Program-made: the position numbers and the translations under genes
Notes under the pieces: generated by a model
Databases searched by the model: none
Seen by the model: only the letters and a program-made list of their open reading frames with translations
Told to the model about the DNA's origin: nothing
In this document: positions 7,650 to 17,329 of the stretch, one piece after another
Layout: every line of letters begins with the position of its first letter
Numbering within the stretch: position 1 is the first letter of the stretch
Origin: Clostridia bacterium
GTDB taxonomy: Bacteria > Bacillota > Clostridia > Christensenellales > DTU072
Direction of reading: 5' to 3'
Assembly: GCA_017403145.1 (NCBI GenBank)
Contig: JAFQOO010000005.1
Coordinates: 43,141 to 107,140 of the forward strand
DNA length: 64,000 nt

Positions 7650-9174
7650 GTTTCTATTTATAATTGCTAGTAGTTTGTTGGTGTGTTCTCGTTCCCTATA
7701 CTCTTTGTATAGATTGCAAAGTTACGACTATTATGCTGTTTTCAAGGCAAAACCGATACTTTTTAATATCCTAATATCCATTCTACTAGGCGCGGTGGCT
7801 CTAACTATGGAGTACCTTTTGGTAGTCGGATATATTGGATTTTCTACACTATCTATAGTGTTTTCAGCACTAATCTTAGGGGGATATTTCTCTAAGCGCA
7901 CCCGATTTAAATTCACTGCTCGTGCATTGAGAGTAACCCTTCCTTATTGGCTTATAATCATTGCGCTAAATATCACTTTTTCGTGGGTGTTAAATGGTAT
8001 TTACCGTATTATTGCACTTGTATCCGTTGTGCTACTAAGCGAAATCATTTTATTTGTAGTGAACGGATGTATTTCGCCCTTTGAAAGAAAACGTAATTAT
8101 AATTACGCATATCGCCTAACTAAACGGGTGCGGAACAAAAACCTGATTAAAATTGTAATCACGGGAAGCTATGGTAAAACAACTTGTAAAAATATTTTGA
8201 CTGCATTACTTAGCGAAAAATATCGTGTTATTGCCACAGAGCGTAACTATAATACACCGCTGGGCATTGCTAAAACGGTAAGCAATCTATCACCCGCTGG
8301 CTTTTCCGAAGGCGAAAAGCCCATTGTATTCATTGCCGAAGCGGGTGCGCGAAGAATGGGCGACGTGCGTAAAATATGCGAGCTGGTTACTCCAACCTAT
8401 GGCATTGTAACGGGGGTATGCGCTATGCACCTAGATACGTTTAGGAGCGTGGAAAGAATAAAAAGGGCAAAGCAAGAGCTTGCGGACTATATTGGAGAAA
8501 ATGGCACGGTGGTTTTTAACGGAGATAACGAACACACCCTAGAAATGAGCAAGGAATTCAAGGGTAAAAGCGTGGTAGTAGGGTTAAAAAATGGGGATAT
8601 CAACATTTTTAACCTTAAAACTACGGTATTAGGTAGTACTTTTGATTTGCGCTATGGGGATAAAGTGGTTGCTCTAAAAACCTCGTTACTTGGTCGGCAC
8701 AATGCACTCAACGTTGCTCTAACCGTAGCGCTTGCATTAGAACTTGGCATCGATATAGAAAGTATAGTCAAGGCGGTAGGTAACCTAAAAGCCACGGAGC
8801 ACAGACTGCAAGTTATCGTTAGCGGTGGCATAACCATACTAGACGATAGTTATAACGGAAATTTGGTAGGAGTAAAGGAAGCGCTAAATCTTATTGCTAG
8901 TTATGGTGGGCGAAAGGTGATATATGCACAAGGAATTGTCGAATGTGGTAGGCAAAAGGGGAAGATAAACCAAGAAATCGGTAGGGCGATTGGTAAAGTC
9001 GCCGAGGTTGTTATGCTTTCTGGCGAGAACACCAAGCATCTACTTAAAGGGCTTAAAGAGGCTGGTTTCAAGGGGGAAATATTTAAATTTTCCACAATTA
9101 TGCACGCGAAGGATAGCTTCAAGAATATATTGAAGCAAGGGGATATATTTTATATCCAAAACGATATTCCATAG
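7642..9174 (+). CDS. murF: MurF-like Mur ligase with N-terminal membrane domain
   Basis: The C-terminal two thirds (from about residue 160) is a Mur ligase: P-loop ITGSYGKTTCKNIL, EAGARRMGDV, the HLDTF turn, a TEHRLQVI arm and ILDDSYNGN, the last two typical of MurF, which joins D-Ala-D-Ala to UDP-MurNAc-tripeptide. Adjacency to ddl, which makes D-Ala-D-Ala, supports that substrate. Odd feature: the first ~150 residues are not the usual uridine-binding domain but four or five hydrophobic segments, making the enzyme membrane-bound. Either GTG 7636 or ATG 7642 could be the start; both lie within the end of the hydrolase gene. Alternative: a Mur ligase for another amide bond. Confidence 0.82.
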   Translation: MIEFLFIIASSLLVCSRSLYSLYRLQSYDYYAVFKAKPILFNILISILLGAVALTMEYLLVVGYIGFSTLSIVFSALILGGYFSKRTRFKFTARALRVTLPYWLIIIALNITFSWVLNGIYRIIALVSVVLLSEIILFVVNGCISPFERKRNYNYAYRLTKRVRNKNLIKIVITGSYGKTTCKNILTALLSEKYRVIATERNYNTPLGIAKTVSNLSPAGFSEGEKPIVFIAEAGARRMGDVRKICELVTPTYGIVTGVCAMHLDTFRSVERIKRAKQELADYIGENGTVVFNGDNEHTLEMSKEFKGKSVVVGLKNGDINIFNLKTTVLGSTFDLRYGDKVVALKTSLLGRHNALNVALTVALALELGIDIESIVKAVGNLKATEHRLQVIVSGGITILDDSYNGNLVGVKEALNLIASYGGRKVIYAQGIVECGRQKGKINQEIGRAIGKVAEVVMLSGENTKHLLKGLKEAGFKGEIFKFSTIMHAKDSFKNILKQGDIFYIQNDIP

Positions 9175-9181
9175 GAGAGAT

Positions 9182-10264
9182 ATGAAGAAAGTTATAGCCA
9201 TATTTGGAGGGGAGTCAACCGAGCACGATATATCTATAATAACCGCGGTAGAGGCGCTAAATGCAAGCCCCTACGTTGGGTACAAGGTATATCCCGTATA
9301 CGTACGCGATGGAGTGTGGTATAGTAGCGAAAGTATGCTAGATTTACGCACTTTTGTAGATTTTGAGCCTAAAAACCACAAAAAAGTAGCGCTCATTGGT
9401 AACGAACTACGTTATCTAAAGCGCGGAAAATGGAAGCTGATTGATAGTATAGATTGTGCCTTATTGCTCACTCACGGAGGGGTGGGAGAAAGTGGAGAGC
9501 TACAAGGATTTTTAGAGATATCGGGCGTACCTTATACTTCCTCGGACGTTAGTGCAAGCGCGCTCACTATGGATAAATATCAACTCAAGCTTGCCTTGAA
9601 GGATATGAAGATTGGGGTTATAAAGGGAGTTAAGGTGGAAAACAGCGAGTTAGAGAGCTTGGAAAGGATAGAAAAATCGCTTGACTATCCCGTGTTTTGC
9701 AAACCCAACGCGCAAGGTAGCAGTATTGGTGTGGGAATGGCGCATAATCGCGACGAGCTCATTGAAAAAATAGCGCTTGCACTCCAATACGATAGTGCGG
9801 TACTTGTGGAAAAAGGAATGGAAGATTTTGTGGAATATAATTGTGCGGTTGTTAGGAGTGGGGAAACAGTGCACGTTTCCGAAGTAGAAAAACCCTTGAA
9901 CGCGGGCGACTTTTTGAGCTTTGAGGACAAGTATATGGACTATACCAAGACCGCTTGTTTATGTAAAAGAGAATTTCCTGCAAAAATAAATGAGGAACTT
10001 GCGCGCGAAATCCGTAGTACTTCTTGTAAGGTTTATGAAAGATTACACCTAAAAGGTGTCGTTCGATTTGATTTTATTTATAAAAACCGCCTATATCTAA
10101 ACGAAATAAACTCTATTCCCGGCTCACTAGCTCACTATTTGTTTGCTAATATATCCTATACCGATTTTCTCAGTATGCTAATAGACGAGGCAATCGAGGT
10201 TGGCAACAAGAAATATGCCAAATTCCAAAGTATGGTGTTAGGGGAGGGCGGAATATTTAAATAA
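9182..10264 (+). CDS. ddl: D-alanine--D-alanine ligase
   Basis: A 360-residue ATP-grasp enzyme that makes D-Ala-D-Ala for the wall precursor. Visible motifs: FGGESTEHDISIITA at the N-terminus, FCKPNAQGSSIGVG in the ATP-grasp domain, and the metal/substrate loop NEINSIPGSLA near the C-terminus. Length is normal. The ATG has a good ribosome binding site (AGGAGAG) and sits seven bases after the Mur ligase, forming a hydrolase-murF-ddl operon. The last eight bases overlap the end of the convergent TIR-LRR gene, and no terminator separates them. Confidence 0.95.
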   Translation: MKKVIAIFGGESTEHDISIITAVEALNASPYVGYKVYPVYVRDGVWYSSESMLDLRTFVDFEPKNHKKVALIGNELRYLKRGKWKLIDSIDCALLLTHGGVGESGELQGFLEISGVPYTSSDVSASALTMDKYQLKLALKDMKIGVIKGVKVENSELESLERIEKSLDYPVFCKPNAQGSSIGVGMAHNRDELIEKIALALQYDSAVLVEKGMEDFVEYNCAVVRSGETVHVSEVEKPLNAGDFLSFEDKYMDYTKTACLCKREFPAKINEELAREIRSTSCKVYERLHLKGVVRFDFIYKNRLYLNEINSIPGSLAHYLFANISYTDFLSMLIDEAIEVGNKKYAKFQSMVLGEGGIFK

Positions 10265-12155
10265 TATTTATCTTATCGCTTATTTCTAACTTGTCCCTAT
10301 CAAGCACGACGCCGGAGTGGTTTATGATTGTTTCTAGCGAAGAGCAACCGCTAAAAGCCCACAAGCCAACCTTTTTAACAGAGCTTGGAATGGTAATAGA
10401 TTTAAGGTTTTTAGCACCGTCAAAGGCACTAATTCCAATTTCGACAACGTTATCGGGTATTATAAAAGTGGCGTCTTGCTTGCCAACAGCATATTGTATA
10501 AGCTCCTTATCGCGAGAGTATACGTTACCGTCAAGGCTATAGTAAACCTCGTTATCCTTGTCGACTGCGATTTCGGTAAGATTTTCACAGTTGGAAAAAG
10601 GGGCGCGTAAAGAAGTTAACCCTTTGGGGATAAACACATTTGTTAAGCCCGCGCAACCATTAAACGCGTTACTAAATATTTCTTTAACCGAGTTTGGAAT
10701 GGTTATGCTTTCAAGTTTTACGCAGTCTTTGAAGGCATTGTCTAGAATATATTCGACCGATTGGGGAATGTTAAAGCTAGCTAAACTAACGTCGCCGGCA
10801 AAGGCATAAGAGGGAATGTTCTCGGCGTATTTGGAAAGTTTAACGTTTGTTAACTTTTCACAATTATTCAAAATTCGGTAACCGAACTCAGTCATTGAGT
10901 CAGCCATAGTAAAGGTTCTAAGATTTTTACATCCATAGAAAGCATTTGAACCAATATCGAGAACGCTTGGTGGGATACAAATTTCCGTTAGGCTCTCGCA
11001 CCTGCTAAAAGCCGAGTCCCCAATATTCGAAAGATTGTTAGGTAGGGTAATGGAGGAAAGGTTTACACAGTTTTCAAAAGCTCCGTTTCCTAGGTGTCGT
11101 AACCCTTTCGAGGGAGTAAAGCTAGTCAAACTTGTGCAGTTTTCAAAAGCTCCGTCGCCCAAATAAAATACGGTATCGGGAATGGCTGTAACGTTCAAAG
11201 AGGTGCAACCTGCAAAAGCGCGAGCGTGTATAGAAAACAGCTCCGTTAGTGCAAAAAGGTTAATCTTTTCCAGAGAATAGCAGTTTCTAAAAGCATCGGA
11301 ACCAAGCGAGGTTAAAGTTGTGGGTAGGTCAACCGATTCGAGGGCGTGGAAGTTGGCAAACACTGCGGTATCTTCAACGTGAGTTAAAGGTAATTCCTCG
11401 AAAAATTTACCCGTTTTTTCCTCGTATTGTAACAAATCTTCCATATTTGCTATGCTACTACGACTAACGTATGCGGGAATTTTTGCTTCGGTAATAGCGT
11501 TATCCTTGCAGGCGTAAAGGGTGGCAACGGGGGTATCTGCTTTATGGTTTACCGTTTCAAGCTTGAACCTAAATTCATAAAGATTTCTTCCTTTTAGCGT
11601 CTTTTTGATGCTATTTAGTTTGGCTTGCGTGGGTGCGTTAAAGGGTAGATATATAACGTCTTGGTTAAAGCAGTCGCTAAACAAATATCTAGCTTTATCT
11701 TGGTCGATATTGGACTCTTTGGCTTTACCGCTAGCAATCAAATCTTGTAGCATACTTTGACCGCAAGAAATATTACCGTCGAGAAGGGGAAGATTTATCG
11801 AAAAATAGTTTAGTCCTTTCTTTCTCACGTATTCGATTTCTTTATTGCAAGCGGTGGAAAGAATAGAGTTTTCGCTAAGGTAAAAGATAACTCCCTTGCA
11901 TTGGAATTTGGATATATAGGTTTTTGCAATATATTCCCAATTTTCCCCCACGTGAATATCGGTATCGTACCAAAAATTTAGTCCTTCGGCTTCTAGCTTT
12001 AGGATATCGGTAAGCACCGCCTTATAATCTTTGTGGGAATAGGAAACAAAATAGTAGTCCTCTTGGTGAGAGGTCGGCAAAACGTCGCTATCCAAATCGG
12101 TGAGCGAATGGGAGTTTTCTATAGCCAGAATTCTTTCTTCCAAAGTTTTGGTCAT
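10257..12155 (-). CDS. TIR domain fused to BspA-type leucine-rich repeats
   Basis: The 632-residue protein begins with ~35 residues of leader, then a TIR domain (about residues 32-150): YYFVSYSHKDYKAV, LNFWYDTDIHVGENW, a GVIFYLSENS strand and TACNKEIEYV, where the Cys and Glu match the helix carrying the catalytic Glu of NAD-cleaving TIRs. About 90 unassigned residues follow, then some 17 LRR_5/BspA repeats to the C-terminus. There is no signal peptide or membrane segment, so it should be cytosolic, unlike most BspA proteins. The start is set by TAGGAGG six bases before the ATG at 12155; 14 bp separate it from rqcH, so the two are one transcript. TIR domains signal or deplete NAD in immunity; a sensing role for the repeats is inference. 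Confidence 0.85.
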   Translation of the reverse strand: MTKTLEERILAIENSHSLTDLDSDVLPTSHQEDYYFVSYSHKDYKAVLTDILKLEAEGLNFWYDTDIHVGENWEYIAKTYISKFQCKGVIFYLSENSILSTACNKEIEYVRKKGLNYFSINLPLLDGNISCGQSMLQDLIASGKAKESNIDQDKARYLFSDCFNQDVIYLPFNAPTQAKLNSIKKTLKGRNLYEFRFKLETVNHKADTPVATLYACKDNAITEAKIPAYVSRSSIANMEDLLQYEEKTGKFFEELPLTHVEDTAVFANFHALESVDLPTTLTSLGSDAFRNCYSLEKINLFALTELFSIHARAFAGCTSLNVTAIPDTVFYLGDGAFENCTSLTSFTPSKGLRHLGNGAFENCVNLSSITLPNNLSNIGDSAFSRCESLTEICIPPSVLDIGSNAFYGCKNLRTFTMADSMTEFGYRILNNCEKLTNVKLSKYAENIPSYAFAGDVSLASFNIPQSVEYILDNAFKDCVKLESITIPNSVKEIFSNAFNGCAGLTNVFIPKGLTSLRAPFSNCENLTEIAVDKDNEVYYSLDGNVYSRDKELIQYAVGKQDATFIIPDNVVEIGISAFDGAKNLKSITIPSSVKKVGLWAFSGCSSLETIINHSGVVLDRDKLEISDKINII

Positions 12156-12169
12156 ATTGCCTCCTAAAA

Positions 12170-13843
12170 CTAGTCGCGCCAATCGGTGGGTTTAACAACA
12201 ATCGTCTTGTAATTTACGTAATTAACAAGCCCGATTTTACCAAGTTTTTTAACGTGTTTACGCTCGGTAAAATCTACCTCAACCTTGCTGTTTTCTCTGG
12301 CTTCGGAGTAGTAGGCGACCACTTCCGCAACGCGCTCAAGCACCTTTTCCGGTACGGGTTTACCCTTGCATTTTATAATGCCGTGGGCACCGTGATAGGT
12401 CTTTACGTGGAGCCAAATATCACTCGATTCACCAAGGCTAAAAGTAACTTCGTCGTTTTGAATATTGTTCTTACCAACGTACACCCTAAAGCCTTGTAAT
12501 TCAAAGGATAGCGGGGGAGTTTTCTTGGGCTTTTTAGGGTTCTTTTTATGGTGCTCGTTGGGGCTTTGAGAGGGTGATTTTTTTAGGGAATCTAGCTCTA
12601 GATTTATCTCGGCATACTCGGCGGGGGAGGAAGAGTTTTGTACCGCAACTTTAATGCTTTTTAGGTATTCGCGTTGCTCCAAAAGTCGCTTTAATTCCTC
12701 TTTGGCATAGGCTTCCGCACCTTTAGCTTTGTTATACTTCTTGAAGTACTTTTCCACGTTCTTTTGGGGCGAAATCGTGGGTTCTAGGGCAATTTCTACC
12801 ACTCCGGTATTATAAAAATCGTCGCATTTTATAATACTCATACCTCGCTCAACGCGGTATAAATTGCATTTTAGTATCTCGCCGAGTTGAAGGTATCGTT
12901 CCTTGTCGCCACTGCTTTCAAGCGTGCGTTCGTTATCCTTTATTCGCCTTTCGGTTTTGGCGATAAGTGCCTTTAGTTTTTGGTTTAGTTTTAGGGTGTC
13001 GCGAGTCTTCTTGGTTTGCTCTCCCGTTTCAAGATAAAAAGCGTCTATTGCACTAGACAAAGTATCCTTTTCTTCATAGCTTCCTAGAGCCTTTCTGGAG
13101 TAATAAGGGTATGCGAAAAAGCCTATACATTTACCCCTTTCGTCATATTGTGCGACGGGGCGAAATTCGGGGTGAGAGTATAAGTTATCAAGTCTTGTGC
13201 AAGCACTCGATATTCCTTCGAGTTTTGATAGTTCTATCAGTTCTAGCGCACTTTCTTTCGATAGTCCGTTTACCTTGCTATAAACCTCTTTAGCGTCATC
13301 GTTACAAAGTGCCTCTTCGACCTTGTCGGTTTCGCTAAGTAGTGCCTTGCTCTTTTTTGGATAGGTGTATTCGGCGCCGGGGAAAACCACTCTTGACTCA
13401 AGGTTCATAACACGTTTTACAGCATCGATTATCGTGTAGTCCTCTTTGAGTAAAATGATATTGGAAGCACCGCCCATAATTTCAATAATCAATCTAAAAG
13501 TGGTGGCATCGTTAAGCTCGTTCCTAGCAACAATGGTAAACTCGAAAAGCCTATCCTCGTTTAGAGTGGTAACTCTTTCTATCGTTCCACCCAAAATATG
13601 CTTGCGTAGGAGCATACAAAAGTTGGGAGGGGTAGGAGTGCTTGGAAAACGTACCGAGGTAAAGTGAACGCGGGGAGCGTCGCTCCTAGCACTAAGGTAC
13701 AACGCGCGGTTAACCCCTCTAGCGCGTACAACGAGAAGTACCTCGTCGGGCGAGGGCATACCGATTTTATCTATCTTGCCTTGCGTTAAAAGTTCGTGCA
13801 TTTCGCTTGCAAGGGCTTTTAGGGTAATCAAATCGTTTGGCAT
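12170..13843 (-). CDS. rqcH: Rqc2 homologue RqcH (NFACT / fibronectin-binding A family)
   Basis: RqcH binds obstructed 50S subunits carrying peptidyl-tRNA and directs addition of C-terminal alanine tails that mark stalled products for proteolysis. The 557 residues show the NFACT N-domain (SPDEVLLVVRARG, PNFCMLLRKHILGG, the EDR motif in LNEDRLFEF), a central coiled-coil region (about 250-410) and the C-terminal NFACT-R domain (FRVYVGKNNIQND, IWLHVKTYHGAHGIIKC). Its promoter places the transcript start on the ATG. ClpP/ClpX/Lon, possible consumers of tagged products, are divergent neighbours. The TIR-LRR gene lies immediately downstream. Confidence 0.93.
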   Translation of the reverse strand: MPNDLITLKALASEMHELLTQGKIDKIGMPSPDEVLLVVRARGVNRALYLSARSDAPRVHFTSVRFPSTPTPPNFCMLLRKHILGGTIERVTTLNEDRLFEFTIVARNELNDATTFRLIIEIMGGASNIILLKEDYTIIDAVKRVMNLESRVVFPGAEYTYPKKSKALLSETDKVEEALCNDDAKEVYSKVNGLSKESALELIELSKLEGISSACTRLDNLYSHPEFRPVAQYDERGKCIGFFAYPYYSRKALGSYEEKDTLSSAIDAFYLETGEQTKKTRDTLKLNQKLKALIAKTERRIKDNERTLESSGDKERYLQLGEILKCNLYRVERGMSIIKCDDFYNTGVVEIALEPTISPQKNVEKYFKKYNKAKGAEAYAKEELKRLLEQREYLKSIKVAVQNSSSPAEYAEINLELDSLKKSPSQSPNEHHKKNPKKPKKTPPLSFELQGFRVYVGKNNIQNDEVTFSLGESSDIWLHVKTYHGAHGIIKCKGKPVPEKVLERVAEVVAYYSEARENSKVEVDFTERKHVKKLGKIGLVNYVNYKTIVVKPTDWRD

Positions 13844-13849
13844 AGCCTA

Positions 13850-13878
13850 ATTATAACCGTTTAGGGATAGGCTTGCAA
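13850..13878 (-). promoter_or_regulatory. Sigma-A promoter of rqcH (leaderless)
   Basis: On the minus strand: TTGCAA (13878-13873), 17-nt spacer, TATAAT (13855-13850). The predicted start is 13843, exactly the A of the rqcH ATG. It lies back to back with the tig promoter. Confidence 0.8.
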
Positions 13879-13905
13879 CCGATTTTTAAGAATTACTTAA
13901 AACAG

Positions 13906-13934
13906 TTGCAATTAGTTTTTATATTTGTTATTAT
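13906..13934 (+). promoter_or_regulatory. Sigma-A promoter of tig operon, extended -10
   Basis: TTGCAA (13906-13911), 17-nt spacer, TATTAT (13929-13934) preceded by TGT, giving an extended -10. This transcript has a leader of about 50 nt with a CGGAGG ribosome binding site, unlike the divergent rqcH transcript. Confidence 0.75.
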
Positions 13935-13990
13935 ATACGGGCGCACGAGTGGGCGCATTAACGCAAGAATAATTCGGAGGTATATAAATT

Positions 13991-15319
13991 ATGGAGTATT
14001 CAATCCAAAAACTCGAAAAATCAACTGTAGAAATTTCTATTTCCATCGAAAAAGAAGAATGGAAAGGCTACATTCAAGAAGCTTACAACAAGAACAAGTT
14101 CCGTTACACTCTTGAAGGCTTCAGAAAGGGCAAGGTACCCTTCAACGTATTAGTAAAGAGATATGGTATCGAAGTTTTCTTCGAAGATGCAATGGATATC
14201 GCTATGCAAAAGGCATACGGTGAAGTTCTTCAAAAAGAAAAGCTCGACCCCGTTTCACGTCCCGACGTAGATATCAACGTAGTTGACGAAGATGGTCTAA
14301 AGTTCACCATTCGCGTAGCCAACTATCCCGAATTCGAAGTAGCTCCCTATACCGGACTTACCTTCAAAAAGGTAGTTAACAAGGTTAAGAAGGCAGAAAT
14401 CGATGCAGAAATCAATCGTGAGCTCGAAGCACGCAGACCTATCGTTACCGTTACCGATAGAGCAGTTCAAGACGGCGATATGATTACCCTTGATTATAGT
14501 GGCGCAGTTGACGGCGTTAAGTTCGAAGGCGGTACTGCAGAAAACCAAGCATTGACCATTGGTTCCAAGCAATTTATCCCCGGCTTTGAAGAGCAACTTA
14601 TCGGCAAGGAAATCGGCGTACAATGTGATATTAACGTAACTTTCCCTGCAGAATATCACGCAGCTGACCTAGCAGGCAAAGAAGCAGTATTCACCTGCAC
14701 CGTTAAAGAAATCAAGACTAAGCAAGAAGTTGCACTCGACGACGAATTTGCAAAGGATTTGGGATTTGACAAGCTCAGCGAGTACAAGGCAGACGTTAAG
14801 GCAAGACTTCAAAAGAAGGCTGACGAAAATGCTATCAACGAAGAAAACGAAGCAATTCTTACCTCTATCGTTGATGCAACCAACATTGATATTCCCGATT
14901 GTATGATAGAAGAAGAACTTGACCGCTTTGTTGCTAATATGAAGCAAAATATGGCACAATACGGACTAAAGTTCGAAGATTATCTAACCTATGCGCAAAC
15001 CACCGAAGAAGCTATCCGTCAAGACCGCAAGGACGCAGCTATCAAGGAACTCAAAATCGGTATGGTAATCGAAGCTATCGTTAAGAAGGAAAATCTTGTT
15101 CCCACCAAGGAAGACTTTGATGCAGAAATCAAGAAGATGGCAGAATCTCAAGGTATGACCGAAGAAGAATTTGCTAAGAACGCCGACGAACGCACCTACA
15201 ACTATATGATGACTCGTCTAATGGACGAAAAACTCATTGCATTCCTACGCGCAAACAACGTTTTGGAAGAAAAGAAATCTACCAAAAAGGCAACCGACAA
15301 GGCAACTGACGCCGAATAA
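13991..15319 (+). CDS. tig: Trigger factor
   Basis: A 442-residue ribosome-associated chaperone and prolyl isomerase. The N-domain carries the ribosome-docking signature as GFRKGKVPFNVL (consensus GFRxGKxP) at residues ~45-56; the FKBP-type domain spans about 160-240 (GDMITLDYSGAVDGVKFEGG); the rest is the helical C-domain with a Lys/Thr-rich tail. The start follows a CGGAGG site. Codon use is more biased toward C-ending codons than neighbours, as expected for an abundant protein. It heads the tig-clpP-clpX-lon-engB cluster. Confidence 0.97.
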   Translation: MEYSIQKLEKSTVEISISIEKEEWKGYIQEAYNKNKFRYTLEGFRKGKVPFNVLVKRYGIEVFFEDAMDIAMQKAYGEVLQKEKLDPVSRPDVDINVVDEDGLKFTIRVANYPEFEVAPYTGLTFKKVVNKVKKAEIDAEINRELEARRPIVTVTDRAVQDGDMITLDYSGAVDGVKFEGGTAENQALTIGSKQFIPGFEEQLIGKEIGVQCDINVTFPAEYHAADLAGKEAVFTCTVKEIKTKQEVALDDEFAKDLGFDKLSEYKADVKARLQKKADENAINEENEAILTSIVDATNIDIPDCMIEEELDRFVANMKQNMAQYGLKFEDYLTYAQTTEEAIRQDRKDAAIKELKIGMVIEAIVKKENLVPTKEDFDAEIKKMAESQGMTEEEFAKNADERTYNYMMTRLMDEKLIAFLRANNVLEEKKSTKKATDKATDAE

Positions 15320-15375
15320 TCATTCAATTTCTTAGCACCGATATTTTTTAAAGGTGCAATCAACAAAGTTTTTAG

Positions 15376-15411
15376 TTAGACCTTTGGCAAAAAAGCTTGC
15401 CAAAGGTCTAA
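15376..15411 (+). promoter_or_regulatory. Strong 15-bp hairpin between tig and clpP
   Basis: TTAGACCTTTGGCAA pairs perfectly with TTGCCAAAGGTCTAA around a 6-nt loop. No T-run follows on the plus strand, so it is more likely an RNA-processing or partial attenuation element than a full terminator. A TACAAT box (15429-15434) downstream might give clpP its own transcript, but no good -35 is present. Confidence 0.55.
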
Positions 15412-15453
15412 ACCGAACCCGTTTTGGGTACAATAAAAAAGGAGAATATAAAA

Positions 15454-16062
15454 ATGACGAACGAAATCCGTAACAATTATGTTCCTATTCCCACAGTTAT
15501 CGAGCAAACCAACCGTGGTTCAACCGCTTATGATTTGTATTCTAGACTACTTGAAGACAGAATTATTTTCCTTACCGGAGTAATTGACGATGCAACTGCA
15601 AATCTAGTCGTTGGTCAGCTCTTATACCTTGAAACCAAGGACCCCGAAAAAGATATTTGTTTATATATCAACTCTCCCGGCGGTAGCGTAACTGCCGGTA
15701 TGGCAATTTTTGATACTATGAACTATATCAAGTGCGACGTATCAACCATCTGTGTAGGTATGGCTGCAAGTATGGGTGCATTCCTTTTATCTGCGGGCAC
15801 CAAAGGTAAGAGAATTTGTTTACCCAACAGCGAAGTAATGATTCACCAACCTCTTGGTGGAGCACAAGGTCAAGCAAGCGATATCAAAATCGTAGCCGAC
15901 CACATTTTGAAGACCAAGGAAAAGCTCAACAAGTTCCTTGCCGAAGCAACCGGTAAGCCCGTAGAGGTTATCGAACGCGACACCGACCGTGATAACTATA
16001 TGTCAGCTGAAGAAGCAAAGGCATACGGTCTTGTTGACGAAGTTTTCTATACTAGAAAATAA
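15454..16062 (+). CDS. clpP: ATP-dependent Clp protease proteolytic subunit
   Basis: ClpP forms the barrel-shaped serine protease core that works with ClpX. The 202 residues include [13 protein letters not shown], the catalytic Ser in [11 protein letters not shown] and the catalytic His in [12 protein letters not shown], and end normally. I chose ATG 15454 rather than the upstream in-frame start at 15424 because AAAAAAGGAG lies just before it and [18 protein letters not shown] is the normal ClpP start. clpX follows after 13 bp. Confidence 0.97.
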   Translation: MTNEIRNNYVPIPTVIEQTNRGSTAYDLYSRLLEDRIIFLTGVIDDATANLVVGQLLYLETKDPEKDICLYINSPGGSVTAGMAIFDTMNYIKCDVSTICVGMAASMGAFLLSAGTKGKRICLPNSEVMIHQPLGGAQGQASDIKIVADHILKTKEKLNKFLAEATGKPVEVIERDTDRDNYMSAEEAKAYGLVDEVFYTRK

Positions 16063-16075
16063 TAAAAGGTAGCAA

Positions 16076-17311
16076 ATGGAATTTATAGACGAACCACTAA
16101 TATGCTCTTTCTGCGGACGTGGCGAGGACGAGGTTGACTTGGTATATCCCGGTCAAGATGGTTCCGCCATATGTCGCGAATGTGCCGAAAAGGTACTTAT
16201 GCTCTTTAAAAAAGAGAGCAATATTGTGCGCGGTAGCGAGATAAACCTACTTGCTCCAAAGGAAATCAAGGCTCGTCTTGACGACTATATTGTTGGACAA
16301 GACGAAGCCAAGAAAGTACTATCCGTTGCGGTTTATAACCATTATAAACGCATAATGGCAGGGGAGAGTGGCAAATACGCCGACGTTAAGCTGGAAAAGA
16401 GCAACATATTGATGCTGGGACCTACGGGAAGCGGTAAGACTTTGCTTGCAAGAACGCTTGCCGGCATACTTAACGTACCCTTTGCAATAGCTGATGCTAC
16501 CACCTTGACCGAGGCGGGATACGTTGGTGAAGACGTCGAGAACATACTTTTGAAGCTTATCCAAGCCTCTAACGGAGACGTCAAGCGCGCCGAAAAGGGC
16601 ATAATTTATATTGACGAAATCGATAAAATATGTCGCAAGAGCGAGAACGTATCTATCACTCGCGACGTATCGGGCGAGGGTGTACAACAAGCCCTTCTAA
16701 AGATACTAGAGAGCACGGTAGCAAGCGTACCTCCGCAAGGTGGCAGAAAGCATCCCCAACAAGAGATGATACAAATTGATACCACCGATATTCTATTTAT
16801 ATGCGGTGGGGCATTTGTTGGGCTCGACAAGATTGTAAACAAACGTAGCGACCTCTCGTCTATAGGTTTTAATGCTAGCCTAAAGAAGGGAAGCGAGGAG
16901 TACTCCGAAATTATGCGCGACCTTCGCCCCGACGACCTAATCAAATTTGGTTTAATTCCCGAATTTGTGGGCAGGATACCCGTTGTAGCGGTGCTTGACC
17001 CGCTTGACGAAAAGGCACTTATGAACATTCTAGAGGAGCCTAAGAACGCATTGACCAAGCAATATAAAAAGCTTCTCGATATGGATGGAGTAGAGCTGGA
17101 GTTCGATGAAGAAGCGCTAAGGGCGATAGCCAACAAGGCAATCAAGCTCAAGACGGGAGCGCGCGGACTACGCACCATAGTAGAAAACGCAATACTAGGC
17201 GTTATGTACGAAGTGCCCGGCGACAAGAGTATAACCAAGATAATCATCACTAAAGATTGCATCGAGAATGGCGCATCCCCACAAGTGATACGCACCGATA
17301 TAGCAATCTAA
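16076..17311 (+). CDS. clpX: Clp protease ATP-binding subunit ClpX
   Basis: The AAA+ unfoldase that feeds ClpP, 411 residues. The N-terminal zinc finger is visible as [11 protein letters not shown]...CRECAEKV (residues ~10-42); Walker A is [11 protein letters not shown], Walker B is [10 protein letters not shown], and the pore/sensor region [15 protein letters not shown] is present. Its ribosome binding site (AAAAGG) is modest and the gene is coupled to clpP. A hairpin lies between its stop and lon. Confidence 0.97.
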   Translation: MEFIDEPLICSFCGRGEDEVDLVYPGQDGSAICRECAEKVLMLFKKESNIVRGSEINLLAPKEIKARLDDYIVGQDEAKKVLSVAVYNHYKRIMAGESGKYADVKLEKSNILMLGPTGSGKTLLARTLAGILNVPFAIADATTLTEAGYVGEDVENILLKLIQASNGDVKRAEKGIIYIDEIDKICRKSENVSITRDVSGEGVQQALLKILESTVASVPPQGGRKHPQQEMIQIDTTDILFICGGAFVGLDKIVNKRSDLSSIGFNASLKKGSEEYSEIMRDLRPDDLIKFGLIPEFVGRIPVVAVLDPLDEKALMNILEEPKNALTKQYKKLLDMDGVELEFDEEALRAIANKAIKLKTGARGLRTIVENAILGVMYEVPGDKSITKIIITKDCIENGASPQVIRTDIAI

Positions 17312-17329
17312 TACCAATATTTTACGTTG

